This document shows positions 1-11,115 of a stretch of 64,000 nt of DNA, piece after piece. A model generated the notes under the pieces. That model made no database searches. It saw only the letters and a program-made list of their open reading frames with translations, and was not told the DNA's origin. Origin of the DNA: Saussurea involucrata. Its lineage: Eukaryota > Streptophyta > Magnoliopsida > Asterales > Asteraceae. Within the stretch, counting starts at the first letter, position 1. Each line of letters begins with the position of its first letter. The DNA lies in assembly GCA_033807775.1 (NCBI GenBank), contig CM066319.1, positions 162,998,983-163,062,982 of the forward strand, read 5' to 3'. Both the position numbers and the translations under genes were made by a program.

Positions 1-1184
1 GAAAATCTCTTTGATGAACAGGTCATGATGCAGCATGGCTGGAGCACTGGACCTGCTGGCTTTTGCATGGAGGAATTGAAAGTTGATTAAATGGGATTGG
101 AACTAGTCTTTTTGTTACCCAACGGATAAAGCCATGTGAACTTCCTAGTTGTAATTTAATTACATGTTGCACTTCTTAGTTAGATGCTTAAACTAATGGT
201 TGTATTCCAATAGACTTAGTTGCTAATTTACACCTTTGGCCCTTCTATATTCCTATAAATAGGGGGCTTTGGGTGCATTTATTGGCATCCTCATATCACC
301 ACTTGTACTCACCAAAAGCTAATCTTAATCATCTCCAATTTCTTCTATATTTCATTAATCTTTTAGTTCTTAATGTTCTTCATTTAATTCTTTCTTTTCA
401 TATTCAAATCTTCATCCATTAGTATGAATGCTTGCAGCATCCCTGCAGCACTGGGCAGTGGATTTTTATTTTGCTTTCTTTAATTACATTTTGCATCTCT
501 AGCTTTCATATTTACTTTACGTCTTTATTATTAAGCACTCTAATTCAATACTTTACATTCTTGCACTTGCATTTCACCTTATAATCTTGTCATTTACTTC
601 CTTGCAATTTTATTTCTTGTCATTTTTAATTACAAGTCATTTACATTTCTAGCATCATGTTTACTTTCAGAGTCTTTCACTTTTGCTTTACTTTATTTCT
701 TATAATGAGTAGCTAAGCACATTAGCTTGGGTGTGAGGCAAATGGTGTTATGTTAACCAAAAGAAAGTAGGCATTTTGTGGCAAATATGATGTTTTATTA
801 TTCCAACCCAAGTTCTATCAAGATAAACAATCTCTTGACAAATTGATCACTTTGATAGTGTTAAAGTGTCATGGTCCTAGAGATAGGCCATTGAATAGCA
901 CGTCAACTTGGATGACATAAGGGGTAATATCGAGAGAGTTACTTGCAACGAGAGTTGTTACTTTTGTTTTTTTCAAAATGATTCATCTTGATAAGTTGTC
1001 ACTTTTTCAAAGGGTTAAAATGGAGTAGACTTAGAGATAAGCTACTTGGATTACAACAACTTGGGAGGTACGGGGGTTATATCGAGAGAGTAACTTTTAA
1101 CAAAGAGAATTTGTTTTGCCGTATATTTTGAGAACTCCATTTCCATTATTCCTTTAACTTGAATTCTGCTCAGAGATGAGATTA
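1..1184 (+). mobile_element. Remnant of an LTR-retrotransposon-like sequence, probably LTR plus leader
   Basis: No coding frame is visible. The stretch looks like plant LTR DNA: a TATA box (TATAAATA, 254-261) followed by pyrimidine-rich, T/A-rich DNA and then purine-richer sequence. It continues beyond the Copia insertion at 1185-5947 into 5948-6378, where a GGGACGATACTTGGTATC-like stretch (6260-6278) resembles leader sequence I associate with Tat/Athila-type Gypsy elements. Family assignment is inference from composition and memory; neither a second LTR nor a primer-binding site lies in the window. The left end is cut by the window edge. Confidence 0.35.
831..1120. repeat. Diverged tandem duplication of about 150 bp
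   Basis: Two successive units share the order TTGACAA/TTGATAAG, then AGAGATA(G/A)GC, an ACAACTTGG-like stretch, and TATCGAGAGAGT(T)A near 931 and 1080. The copies are clearly diverged, so the duplication is old. It sits just upstream of the Copia insertion. Confidence 0.55.
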
Positions 1185-1367
1185 TGTTCAAATTGATGGT
1201 TCAAAGGTTTTGTGTCTTCTCATTCAAATTGAAATGTAATACAGAGGAGAGAAATAAATAGACCAAAAACAAAGGTTAAAAAGGGAATGAAATAAAAGGA
1301 CGAAAATAGGGGAGAAATATGTGGAGAGAATTATGGAGTAGAATGAAGGGAATGATTTTAATTCCCA
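1185..1367 (-). repeat. 3' LTR of the minus-strand Copia element
   Basis: 183 bp, matching 5764-5947 with a scatter of substitutions and one-base indels. Plus-strand ends are TGTTCAAATTG and TTAATTCCCA. It directly follows the polypurine tract. Confidence 0.92.
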
Positions 1368-1370
1368 ATA

Positions 1371-1382
1371 CTCCCCCTCAAG
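1371..1382 (-). promoter_or_regulatory. Polypurine tract of the Copia element
   Basis: On the minus strand TTGAGGGGGAG lies just upstream of the 3' LTR. This is the usual Copia plus-strand priming site. Confidence 0.85.
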
Positions 1383-4300
1383 TTGGAGTGTGTAGGTTGA
1401 CAACACCCAACTTGCCAAGTAGAAAACTGAGTTGAGGAGCACCTAAGCCGTTTGTGAAGAGGTCAGCGATTTGTAACTTTGAGTCGATGTGAAGAGGACG
1501 AATTTCTTGAGTCTCAACTCTTTCACGGACAAAATAGCAGTCCATCTCCACATGTTTAGTCCGTTCATGAAAAATGGGATTGTTGGCGATGTGTCTCGCA
1601 ACTTGGTTATCACAAAAAAGAGGAGTGGGACCTTCAAACGGAACATCTAACTCTTGTAGTAACCATCGCATCCATAGAACCTCACTAACGGTAGAGGCCA
1701 TGGAACGATATTCTGCTTCAGCAGAAGAGCGAGAAACGACCGATTATTTCTTAGTTTTCCATGAAACCGGTGCACCCCCAAGGAGGAGTAAGTATCCTGT
1801 TCTTGATCGTCTCGTAAAAGGACATCCAAGCCAGTCGGAGTCACAATACGCCGTGAGATTATATCCTTCTAATCGTGGTAAAAGAATGCCTTGTCCTACC
1901 GTAGCCTTGAGATAGCGAAGGACACGATGAGCAGCATTCAAATGGTTCTGCCTCGGGTCACTGACGAATTGGCTCAAGACATTAACCGCATATGTGATGT
2001 CGGGTCGGTGGCCTGCAAATAAAGTAACCGTCCCACCATCCGACGGTAAAGGCTGCTGTCAACCTTTTGTTCTATCTCTCCTTTATCAAGTTTCAAATTT
2101 GGTTCCATAGGAAACGAGTTGGGTCGACAGCCTTGTAGCCCGCAATCTTCCAGAATGTCTAGGGTGTACTGTCTTTGGCTCAAGACAAGACCTTTGGAAG
2201 TGCGAACCACCTCGATCCCAAGAAAGTATTTAAGATTCCCTAGATCCTTTATGCTAAACTGTTTGTCGAGCTCGTTTTTTATGGCTTGTATCCGATCACG
2301 ATCGTTACCAACGATAATGACATCGTCTACGTATATCAAGGCTGCGACAAAACTGTTCTTTTGTTTATGGATGAAAAGGGAGTAATCGGCTTTGCATTGT
2401 TTGAAACCCAGATTAAGGAGGGACGTGGTAAATTTTTTATACCAGTTCCGTGAGGCTTGTTTTAACCCGTAGAGTGATTTCTTTAACTTGCAAACCCAAG
2501 TTTCCTTTTCTTTAGAGAATCTGTGTGGGATCTTCATGTAAACTTCCTCGTCTAAATCTCCATGTGGAAAAGCATTGTTCACGTCAAGTTGATTGATAAT
2601 CCAGTCTTTCTTGACAGCAACGGCTAGAAGAGTTCTAACCGTGACGAGTTTGGCTATTGGAGCAAACGTGTCATGGTAGTCAACTCCTTCTTGTTGCATG
2701 AATCCCTTCGCAACGAGACGGGCTTTGTAACGTTCCACCTCCCCGTTTGGTTTATACTTTACTTTGTAGACCCATTTGGTGTCTATGGCTCGTTTGCCTT
2801 CCGGCAATTCTGCTAGAGTCCACATGCCGTTTTCTTCAAGAGCTCGTATTTCCCTTTTCATCGCCTCTTTCCATCGTTCATCTTGCATGGCTTGCGTAAA
2901 ATTTCTTGGCTCATTATTGGAATAAATGGCTGTTAAGAAAGCTTTGTGTGAGTCAGAAAAATGCTCATAAGAGACAAAATTGGACAGGGGATGTACTGTG
3001 GAGGAGTGTTGACTGGAAGTGGGATGTGTCGGATCAACGGATGGGGGAAGCTTGACTTCGAAGTCTTTAAACCGAGTCGGTTGAGATCGAGTTCGTTTAC
3101 ACCGTCCGTGTTTAGGATCCATGTTTTGGACTCCATTCTCTTCGTTAGGGCCGTGGTCTTCAGTACTTGGGCTTCTAATTGGACTACGAGCTTCATTTGT
3201 CTCATCCACATGATCAACCTCATGTTGAGGTGGTGGACCACTAACTGGATTTTGATCAAAGTTTCGAGGTGGGCTATCTGTCTGCATACCCTCATATGTA
3301 GTTTCTTCATTAATTCCCATTGTGACATCATCCTCCACTTGGTTTTGAATCTCGACATTAACTTCAGTGGGCCGACTTTCTTGCTCAAAAATGTCTTCAT
3401 GTTGACAGTTTGAAGCAACACTATCAGAAGGGAAGTGGTTCTCAAAAAATCTAACGTCCCTTGAGATAATTGTTTTCTTGTTTTCAAGATCGTATATTTT
3501 ATATCCTTTTGTGCCTGGTGGGTAGCCTAGGAAAATACCAGCTCTCCCTTTTTCTTCAAATTTGTCTCCTCTTGTATCGGTGTTTCGGTAATATACTAAA
3601 CAACCGAAGACCTTCATGTGATCATAGTCAGGTGCTTCATTGTGAAGAAGCTCAAAAGGGGTTTTATTACCGATGACCTTGGACGGTAACCGATTGATGA
3701 TGTAAGCGGCGGTCAAGACACATTCTCCCCAAAACCGCTTTGGTAGACTAGCCTCAAATCGTAAAGCTCGAGCTGTTTCATGGAGATGCCGATGTTTTCT
3801 TTCAACGGTACCATTCTGTTGGGGCGTGTGAGGGCACGTTGTTTCGAGTAGAATCCCATTTTCTTTGTAAAAACACATCATATCATTGGATGTGAATTCC
3901 CCACCGTTATCACATCTAATTCTTTTAATGTTTTTACCAAACTGAGTCTTTACCATTTTGTGAAAATCCCTTAAGTGTCTACTAGCCTCATGTTTGAATT
4001 TCAAAAAAAAAAATTGCTCCGGTAAAAGAAGGTGTACGATACTTTCCCCAAATATCACAATGCAGTAAATCAAAACATTCAACAGTTTTTGTAGTGCTGT
4101 TCGAAAAAGGAAGTCTCGTGTGCTTAGCTTTAGAGCAAGAGTCACAAATTTCATTGGATACAACGTTTTTAAGAAAACTAACTTCTTTGAGCTTTTCACC
4201 GAAAGCGTGTCCCAACCTCTTGTGCCAAGTGTCATTAGTCACCACCATAGCCTTTCTCTCGTTTCTGACCATCCCCATCCGATATAATCCTTCTTCACAT

Positions 4301-4620
4301 CTCCCCGCACCAATCAAGCTCCCCGTGTGAAGCTTCTGCATGACACAAAAATCGGGGAAAAATGAAACCACGTTTTGCAAACTGTTAGTCAATCGCCTCA
4401 CAGATAATAGATTACAACTAAAATTGGGGACATAAAGAACATCATGAATTTTAGTACCCCCTTCCTCTAACAGGCACTTTCGTCCCATTTACAATGGTGA
4501 CAGGTGCCTCGAAACCAATTTCGGTTTTGCCGTTGAGGAAATCTGGGTCATAGGTGATGTGTTCGGTGGCTCCCGAGTCCACCACCCATTCATCATCCCT
4601 TTCCCTTTTACCTGCGAAGT
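1378..4620 (-). pseudogene. pol: Copia pol: protease, integrase, reverse transcriptase, RNase H (broken)
   Basis: Domains in minus order. Protease with VVDSGA (DSG near 4570-4582). GAG-pre-integrase WHKRLGH near 4210-4230. Integrase core with RCDNGGEFT and HTPQQNGTVERKH (about 3780-3920). RT from about 2900 to 2050 with KARLVAKGF, LDVNNAF and the catalytic YVDD (near 2325). RNase H with YCDSDW and AEAEY, then DLFTNGL near the end. The main open frame is 4005-1974. Breaks seen: a frameshift in a run of G codons after the protease, another at an A-run on the plus strand (about 4003-4012), one near 2015, and an in-frame TAA at 1744-1746 before the RNase H AEAEY motif. Motif content makes the identity certain; the reading frame is dead. 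Confidence 0.9.
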
Positions 4621-5691
4621 TAGCCTTACGTGGTGCGTCGTCCCTGTTTTGTTGTTCTCTCCGGCGAAGGTCTGCAAGAAAGTCTGGTATTGTTCCTTTG
4701 TGAGTCCAGGAATCGGACTTGAACCGACTTCGACGTAGGCAACCTTTGTGCCTTCTCGCTTGGTTTTATTACCCGACCACCATTCGGGATGCCGATCTTC
4801 TTGAAAAAAACCTCTTTGTTGTGCCCGTCCTTCCCGCAAAAGGTGCAATGTTCGATTACGTCATTGCGTTTGGGATCCTTGGCAGTACCCTTGTCACGCT
4901 TCTTAGTTTCACGACCTCCAACGCCATCTCTACGACCTGGAGTAAAAGCCTTAAAGGCAGCGGCTTCGGTTGTAGGTCTTTTGTCATGCGATATGGCCCT
5001 TTGTCTCTCATCTTCTGCCACGAGATGGTAAGCGATGCTCAAGCTAGGGATAGGTTTTGTGGCAAGGATCTGCGTTTTGATCACTGTAAATTCATTGTCT
5101 AACCCCATGAGAAACTCATAGAGTCTCTTTCTCCTTGGATTCATTCATCCTTTTTCCAAGATCGCAACTACACCCATTACAGATGCACTGCGGTGTGGGC
5201 ATTACCGAGCCTATTTCATCCCAAAGCCCCCTGAGTTTCGTGTAATACGCAGAAACGGACGCTCCGGATTGTTATGTAGTCGCGAGAGCATGCTTCAACT
5301 CGAAGGCCCTATGGGAACTTTCTTTCCCGAACCTTTCAACGAGGTCAGCCCAGATTTCTCGAACAGTACCCGCGTATTTCACACTGCTTCTTATTTCTTT
5401 CTCCATGGCTGTTGTGATCCATCCTTTTAACATGGCGTCACAACGCATCCAAGGCATGTATTTGGGAGAAGTTTTTTCTGGTTTCTTGAGGGATCCATCA
5501 ATGAATCCCACCTTGTTTGTGGCAAACAGAAAATTCATCATTTCCTGTGACCAATCGGTGTAATTGTGGTCGTTTAGAGGATCGTTGACGTGCATTTGCT
5601 TCGGATAATCCTAAGCATGAATATAGAATGGTGAGTTGGCATCGATGCCACCCTCATTCTTGCCGCCATTTGTGTCTTTTTCTTCAGCCAT
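4620..5691 (-). pseudogene. gag: Copia gag (broken)
   Basis: The likely start ATG is at 5691-5689, giving an N terminus MAEEKDTNGGKNEGG. An in-frame TAG at 5611-5613 interrupts it at codon 27, after which the frame continues as KQMHVNDPLNDHNYTDWSQ and KVGFIDGS, typical of the Copia gag/UBN2-type nucleocapsid domain. Further frames (5144-4626, then 4848-4489) carry the C-terminal half. The zinc knuckle CTFCGKDGHNKEV near 4840 is followed by Phe where the last Cys of the CCHC motif belongs. A frameshift near 5140 separates the N- and C-terminal parts. Confidence 0.85.
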
Positions 5692-5749
5692 TGCGTCGGT
5701 TGATGAAGAGCTTCGATCAGGGTTTCGATATTCAGAGCTTGGCTAGAAA

Positions 5750-5763
5750 CCTCTCTGATACCT
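5750..5763 (-). promoter_or_regulatory. Primer-binding site, initiator tRNA-Met type
   Basis: Minus strand reads AGGTATCAGAGAGG directly next to the 5' LTR, close to the canonical TGGTATCAGAGC complement of tRNA-iMet. Two or three bases have drifted. Confidence 0.8.
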
Positions 5764-5947
5764 TGTTCAAATTGATGGTTCGAATTTTTTGTGTCTTCTC
5801 ATTCAAATTGAAATGTAATACAGAGGAGAGAAATAAATAGACCAAAAAACAAAGGTTAAAAAGGGAATTAAATAAAAGGACGAAAATAGGGGAGCAATCT
5901 GTGGAGAGAATTATGGAGTAGAATGAAGGGAATGGTTTTAATTCCCA
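5764..5947 (-). repeat. 5' LTR of the minus-strand Copia element
   Basis: 184 bp, partner of 1185-1367. Adjacent to the primer-binding site on its inner side. Confidence 0.92.
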
Positions 5948-6378
5948 TAAGATTATTTATAGATACTAGAATAATGGGATGGTCAGAGTCCGAGAGAAAC
6001 GTGTCTTGAAATAGAGAATAAAACTAGTTGTTGTCACCATCATGCTGCAACATTGTTGCAGCATCATGTGTAGCATTAGTCTGCTGAAATATGGTTTAAC
6101 ATAACATCACAAGTCTTACACCCTTGCTTCTTTTTTTATTATTGTTCATTTAGCTCTGTGATAATCATCAAACTAACCAATCAAAATATTTCTTCCAAAT
6201 CGTCATCTGAAATCGCATCTTTCATTATACTCTTTAAGTACTTTTAAGTCCAATCTATGTGGGACGATACTTGGTATCTTTACCATTTTATTACTTGAAT
6301 GACGACATTAGATCTCATTGTATACTTGCTTTGAGGTTTAATTAGCACACGTCTGTAGGTGTATTCAAAGCACTCATC
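5948..6378. other. Continuation of the pre-Copia flank, non-coding
   Basis: Old sequence that was contiguous with 1-1184 before the Copia insertion. It holds a 23-bp perfect palindrome (6042-6064) and a stretch (6090-6128) whose reverse complement resembles 732-765 (GTGTGA..GGTGTTATGTTAACC). No coding frame longer than chance is seen. Confidence 0.5.
6042..6064. repeat. Perfect 23-bp palindrome
   Basis: Arms ATGCTGCAACA and TGTTGCAGCAT surround a single T. Related CTGCAGCA words occur at 31-38 and 433-450 in the same remnant. Confidence 0.9.
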
Positions 6379-7592
6379 ACAAATGAACCCACCTCTGAAA
6401 GTGACAAGGATTCTCCAAACATGTGCTTCATGACCAAGATAAATGACATGGATGATCCAGAAGGTCATACCCCCTCAACTGCTCTTGTATCAACTGAGTG
6501 CTCCTCATCCTCTCCTCAGGTACATCCCTTCAACTCCATGACTGAATCTGAAAAGATTGAAGCATATGATTCTTTGACGATTGATTTTTATAATGCCAAA
6601 TATGCAAAGAAAAAGGCCTCTGCTCAGATAAAATCTCTTTCTTCACAACTTCAAATTTGTCTTTCTCAACTTAAACACTTTGACTCAATCAAAGTTGATC
6701 TAGAAGATTTGAAAACCATAAATCACATTATTGCTAGAGAAAAACAAACTTTTCAAAAAGTTAAAAATAGAGCAAGAGATTGTAAGAAAATGGACCAGCT
6801 CCTCAAAGAATCTTGAAAAAATCTTTCAAGATCAGATTTGATGTGATGATAAAAATGGTTTAGACTTTGGAAAAATGGAAATTGATCAACCGTAAAAAAA
6901 CCTATGCTTCCACTTCCTATGCTTCACCTACCTTGTATGAAAATTCCGAATCTAGTTCTATCGGCTCTGTGTCCATGAACTCTACTGACTTGTCTAAAGC
7001 ATTAAAGTTCGGTATGTTTATAAAGGCAAAAGATCCCATATCTTTTCCAAGTGAAGAAGCTCAAGATTTCAATGACTCTCCCAAACCCATTCACGACCTT
7101 CTGAAAATCTTGACTTTAGATGAAGCATCATCCTCTGAACCCATGCCTTCTAAAATTCTCAAAAGAAATCTTTCCAACTCAAACAAAAACTTTTATGCAT
7201 CTGAAAAAAGCAAGTCTTTGGTTGCCGATTTTTCCTTAAAAATAAAATCCTCAGATCTTTCCAAAAATACTTTTGTGGCTTCCTCTACCGATTTTGTTCC
7301 CTGATCTGTGAACATCAAATTGTCCAACCCAAAAGAGAAGATTCCTTTGTTACTTCATCAAATTCATTGAAAATAAGTATAAAAGACAAAGTAAGAAAAA
7401 TGTCAAGGTTCGAAAAAGGCTTTTATTTATAGAAAATGCTATATTTGTGGTGATATTTTTCATCTTGCCAAAGACTGTCCGAAAGAAAGAATTGACTTGA
7501 TTGATACCAATTCTTTTTCTTCAACATCTAACCCAAAAGGATCCAATATCAAATGGGTACCTAGGAAATAAATTCTTTGTGATTGCAGGTTC
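6379..7592 (+). pseudogene. gag: Sirevirus gag C-terminal region fragment
   Basis: Open pieces at 6421-6816 and 6867-7304 correspond to the acidic, coiled-coil-prone gag linker of the main Sirevirus (shared words: MCFM.K, STALVST, QVHPFNSM.ESEKI.AY.SLT, ICLS, LEDLKTIN.IIA). Just before 7500 lies a zinc knuckle, CYICGDIFHLAKDC, equivalent to the one at 37065-37105. Frameshifts and stops separate the pieces (stop after 6816, TGA at 7303). Not a functional gene. Confidence 0.8.
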
Positions 7593-7890
7593 TGAGCTAA
7601 ACAGATGGATATCTTCATGCATTGGTGATGGTTCTCTTACAACCTCTACCAACCCAACTCCCTATGTGCCATTTTCTCAGGATATTCACTCTCATAATGG
7701 TGATCATCCTACTTCACCAAATTTCACTCTTGGTCAGCAATCCAACTTTTCCTCTTTTCAAAACCCTCCTACTACAAACTCTCCTGAAGATGCTATTCCA
7801 AATTCTTCTCCTCAAAATATTCCTCCTACTTCACCAAACCTTCCAGTTGATCATCATTCCAATTTCTCCCTTCTTAAAATCCTCTGAATT
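7593..7890 (+). pseudogene. Sirevirus integrase-RT hinge fragment joined to gag by deletion
   Basis: From about 7593 the sequence jumps to what in the main copy is the Pro/Ser/Thr-rich hinge after integrase (shared RW.SSCIGD, then a PNPT/SPN-rich tract). The protease and integrase are absent, so a deletion of roughly 1.3 kb joins the bases just after the knuckle to the hinge. Confidence 0.75.
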
Positions 7891-8117
7891 TAATCTCTCT
7901 TGGGTTATCAAATATTGGAAGATGACACCCCAATCTTCTCTTCACCAAATCCAGTAGATGACTCTCCCCAGACATACTTTATTCTCTAAATTTTACCGAT
8001 TTACCTTCTTCCTTCACTCTTGAAGATGCCTTGAAAATTTCCTCTTGAAGATATACTCTTGAAATTATCTTGAAGATTTCACTTTTGAAGATGCCTGGAG
8101 GATTAAATCGATGGTCA

Positions 8118-8360
8118 AAAAATTCCTACCGATTTTTTTAAAAATCGGTGGTCAATCTTAGATTTCGGTGAGTTTCAAAAAAAAATCCTACCGAAATTTC
8201 CTACCGATTTTTTTAAAAATCGATGGTCAATCTTAGATTTCGGTGAGTTTCAAAAAATAAATAAAAAAATTCCTACCGAAATTTCCTACCGACTTTTTAA
8301 AAAATCGGTGGTCAATCTTTGATTTCGGTGAGTTTAAAAAAAATGCCGAAAATCCCTACC
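8118..8360 (+). repeat. Tandem hairpin repeats with CCGAT/ATCGG motif
   Basis: Three units of about 75-85 bp, each with CCTACCGA(T/C)TTTTT, a short loop, AAAATCG(G/A)TGGTCAATCTT, then GATTTCGGTGAGTTT and an A-run. The CCGATTTTT/AAAAATCGG arms can pair. The array occupies the place between the hinge fragment and the ORF3 fragment. Confidence 0.85.
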
Positions 8361-8499
8361 GATTTTTGCAGATTTGAAGCCCCCCTTAATCTCCAAAATC
8401 GGTGAGAAAAACAAAAAAAAATCTCGCTGATTTTCATGGTGTTTTTCTCCGTCGGCCGCTGAGGGGGAGTAATATCAGCGTCCAACTCGAACAACACCA

Positions 8500-8780
8500 A
8501 CCCCCGGTACTCATATTCAGCGTCCAACTCAAATTTTTGGTCAAAGATAAGGGAACCGATGGACCAACCCAGGGGGAGCAGATCAGTTCGACCATTGTAC
8601 TAAGGGGGAGGCAAACAAAGACAAAGAAAAAAGGGTGACGACTGCCGAATAGGAAGCTGAAGATGCTAAGAGAAAGAAAAAAGGTGCAAGATATGGGCAG
8701 AGGCATCATGAGGCTGATTCACTCAAACTTAAACCTCCCTTAAAGATTGTCACCGATTTGGGTTCGGGCAGATCAGTTTT
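8500..8780 (+). pseudogene. Sirevirus third-ORF fragment
   Basis: Broken frame with GTDGPTQGEQ (compare GTGGLIQGEK near 53300) and, in another frame, GARYGQRHHEADSLKLKPP (compare GARPSDAESLRLKPP near 53420-53460), ending in VTDL. Stops and frameshifts interrupt it. A nearly identical TCAGCGTCCAACTC word occurs twice, near 8476 and 8518. Confidence 0.65.
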
Positions 8781-8993
8781 TTCTATGATGAAAGTATATT
8801 CTAGTTCATTCATATTGTCTATTCTTTATTCTTTCATTCCTTTCATTCATTTGTAAACATCAGACATACTTAAAAAAATTATAGAACAAAAAATAAATGG
8901 ACTATGTGAAAAAGAACCCAAAAGAGTAAACCAGGGTCAACATGTATTAATCATTGTCTTACTCATGTTTTTCTATATATGGATGTCATCCTC

Positions 8994-9240
8994 AAATAGG
9001 GGGAGATTGTTGGGTCATCAAAGATTTAAAGATGACCTCCTGATCTCCTTACATTCTTTGAAAAACATATTTTATACTTAGATAAATTTTAAGTTCTTTA
9101 TAATAGCTTAGTCATGTTTTCAAAGTTCGACGAAGTCAAAGATCGGCCGAAATCAAGAAGAAGTAAATCTACCAATACGGATTGAAGATGAACTTCTCAA
9201 CCCAAACTAAGTTATCTCACTGATTTTCTCCATGACAATC
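8994..9240 (+). repeat. Polypurine tract and truncated 3' LTR of the Sirevirus remnant
   Basis: AAATAGGGGGAGA (8994-9006) is followed by TGTTGGGTCATCAAAG (from 9008), the same start as the LTRs at 17899 and 54679. Similarity, including TTCGACGAAGTCAAAGATC, fades near 9240, so most of the LTR is lost. Confidence 0.8.
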
Positions 9241-10195
9241 TAAGTGTTCTGTGGGACTAACAGACACAAGTTTCCCTTGGTATAATTGATTTGCAAGTTT
9301 TTTTTCCACCCTAGACCCGAGTTTGGTTCCATTTGTGTTATTTTTTTTGTTTTTATCTTTTAATTTCAGATTTTTTATGTTTAAAAAAAACTTATAAGAA
9401 AATAGTTGAACACAAGACCTCACATGTGAAAAACAATAAACTAACCATCAAATCAATATTATTCGTGAAAAAAATATTTATATATTTAATTCTTATAGTC
9501 AAATGGTGTCAACACTTAAAAAAAAATATTAGGTCTGTGCATCAGTGTATGCCTTTGTCATAATGGAAATTCAAATCCCTTCAATCTTGTATAGATCTTT
9601 ATTGCAATAAAATGATAGATGACTCAGAAATCATCAACATTTTTTTTGTCTTTCAATAGTGCCAAACGTTGAATAAAATTACAAATGATAGAAATTTTGC
9701 TCGATCGAACGTTTGGAAAATTTTGTATTTTTTAATAATAAATTTTGTAATAATATTTAATTTAATCATTTATCATTAATAAATGGATGTGTTACTGTTA
9801 TGAAACAACCCAACATCCGGCAAGAAACAACCCGCCAGCCTGGCTGTTCCATGCATCTTTACAAACCGACACTTTTAGTCCCTGTAGTTTAGAAAATGAC
9901 ACAAATGGATCAAATATCTCTTTTTGTAAACATATTGATTTGGAAAATACTTTCGCTAAATTATATATGTCAAAGTCAAAATATTATCAATTTATAAACG
10001 AAAGAAAGCATGTTGTAATCAAGTAACTTCCAGTAAACTAAGTTGTGACATATTTTTGATATAATTAATGTTGTTATTTGAACCTTTCCAAGTTAAAAAA
10101 ATCTAACATTTTTATATTTAATAACTAAATATTTAAATAAAGATATTTCAGTGCAAGACTAAAGTTATTTCTAAAATGTCATATCAGTTTTGCTA

Positions 10196-10478
10196 TAACA
10201 TCTCCTACATCAATGCAAGACCAAACTTTTTTCTAAAGTGGTTCCCACTGCTAGTATTATAATATAATGTAATAAACTAATGAAACAAAAATATATAATA
10301 AATCAATATGATAAAATAATAGTATTAATTTATTAAATTTAGTGGGTCCCATATCTTGTAAGACCTTACTAATTTAGCAAGTGTAAGAGTTATCCTGCAA
10401 CTTGCAAGACTTCGTTATCCATATGGTAAACCACGTCATCTTACAAGGTTTCTAGCAAGATAGATGTGAATGCTCTTA
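10196..10478. mobile_element. Possible degenerate MITE
   Basis: The left end (CATCTCCTACATCAATGCAAGAC from about 10200) is an imperfect inverted copy of the right end (TTGC..AGATAGATGTGAATGCTC to about 10475). A TATAA word flanks both ends. Many plant MITEs have such CATCTCC termini; the match is weak. Confidence 0.3.
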
Positions 10479-10878
10479 TAATCATATTAGTTAGGTATAA
10501 GTTTATGTAATTTCATTTCAATTGTCAGCTAAGTCAAAACATACATACTCTGTATATCCCATGATTGTTTTCATAAAAACCTCTAAATTTTTTTTGGATA
10601 TTTAAAAAATTTGTGAAGAGAAACAATAAAAAACATTTGAAACCAAAACATGCTTAAAATGTTAATCATTTAATTATTGTCTCAAATTGTCATATAATTT
10701 ATAATATAAAGGTCGTGTGTGTGTGTTTTTTTAATTTTAAAAATGAAAAATTAGGAGAAAAAAGTAGCTAAAATGAGAAAAAAGACAAAGGGTAAGGTTT
10801 GGTTCCCAAAAAAAAAATATTCTCTGACCAACTTGTGTTGGTCACGTTGCTGTCCTCAATTCTCTGTATTTGTTAATT

Positions 10879-10879
10879 A

Positions 10880-10951
<72 letters not shown>
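10879..10951. repeat. (TAA)n microsatellite
   Basis: About 24 TAA/AAT units with one interruption (AATAGTAA). Confidence 0.95.
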
Positions 10952-10952
<1 letters not shown>

Positions 10953-11115
10953 TTATAGTTAATATAATATATTTGTAAAGGATATAAAATAAGGTAGAAG
11001 GAAGGTGCAACGAAACTCTATGGCATGCTTTTTGTTTCTGAATTACTCGTATCGTTATAATTTGCTAAAACGGAAAATATTAAACGGTTTGTTCACTTTT
11101 TAGTCAATTTTTTTT

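Larger units (their letters stand above)
1185..5947 (-). mobile_element. Decayed Ty1/Copia retrotransposon with short LTRs
   Basis: Two direct repeats of about 184 bp (1185-1367 and 5764-5947) flank a minus-strand gag-pol region. In minus orientation the order is 5' LTR, primer-binding site, gag, protease, integrase, reverse transcriptase, RNase H, polypurine tract, 3' LTR, the Copia order (integrase before RT). The LTRs start TG and end CA. An AGATTA hexamer abuts the left end (1179-1184) and recurs at 5950-5955, two bases beyond the right end, so it is probably the target-site duplication with a small boundary change. The short LTRs suit an Ale/Ivana-like lineage, which is inference. Several frameshifts and stops make it non-autonomous now. 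Confidence 0.93.
6379..9240 (+). mobile_element. Deleted Sirevirus (Copia) remnant
   Basis: Collinear with the larger Sirevirus at 17899-60594 but missing large blocks. It keeps the gag linker (match to 36049-36530), the zinc knuckle before protease (match to 37060-37110), the integrase-RT hinge (match to 38520-38760), a piece of the third ORF (match to 53290-53455), the AAATAGGGGGAGA polypurine tract and the start of the 3' LTR. Protease through integrase core, RT through RNase H and the first half of ORF3 are gone. No 5' LTR is present. Confidence 0.85.
9241..11115. other. AT-rich geneless stretch
   Basis: No coding frame with recognisable content. It holds a possible MITE (10196-10478) and a (TAA)n microsatellite (10879-10951). 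The rest shows no repeat or gene that I can name. Confidence 0.6.

Noticed and set aside
1574..1915. Plus-strand frame opposite the Copia RNase H
   Set aside because: Shadow of the minus-strand pol sequence, which has clear RNase H motifs.
3988..4235. Start of the long minus-strand Copia frame at 4235 as the pol N terminus
   Set aside because: The first ~75 codons are in the wrong frame; true integrase sequence joins only after the A-run near 4003-4012.
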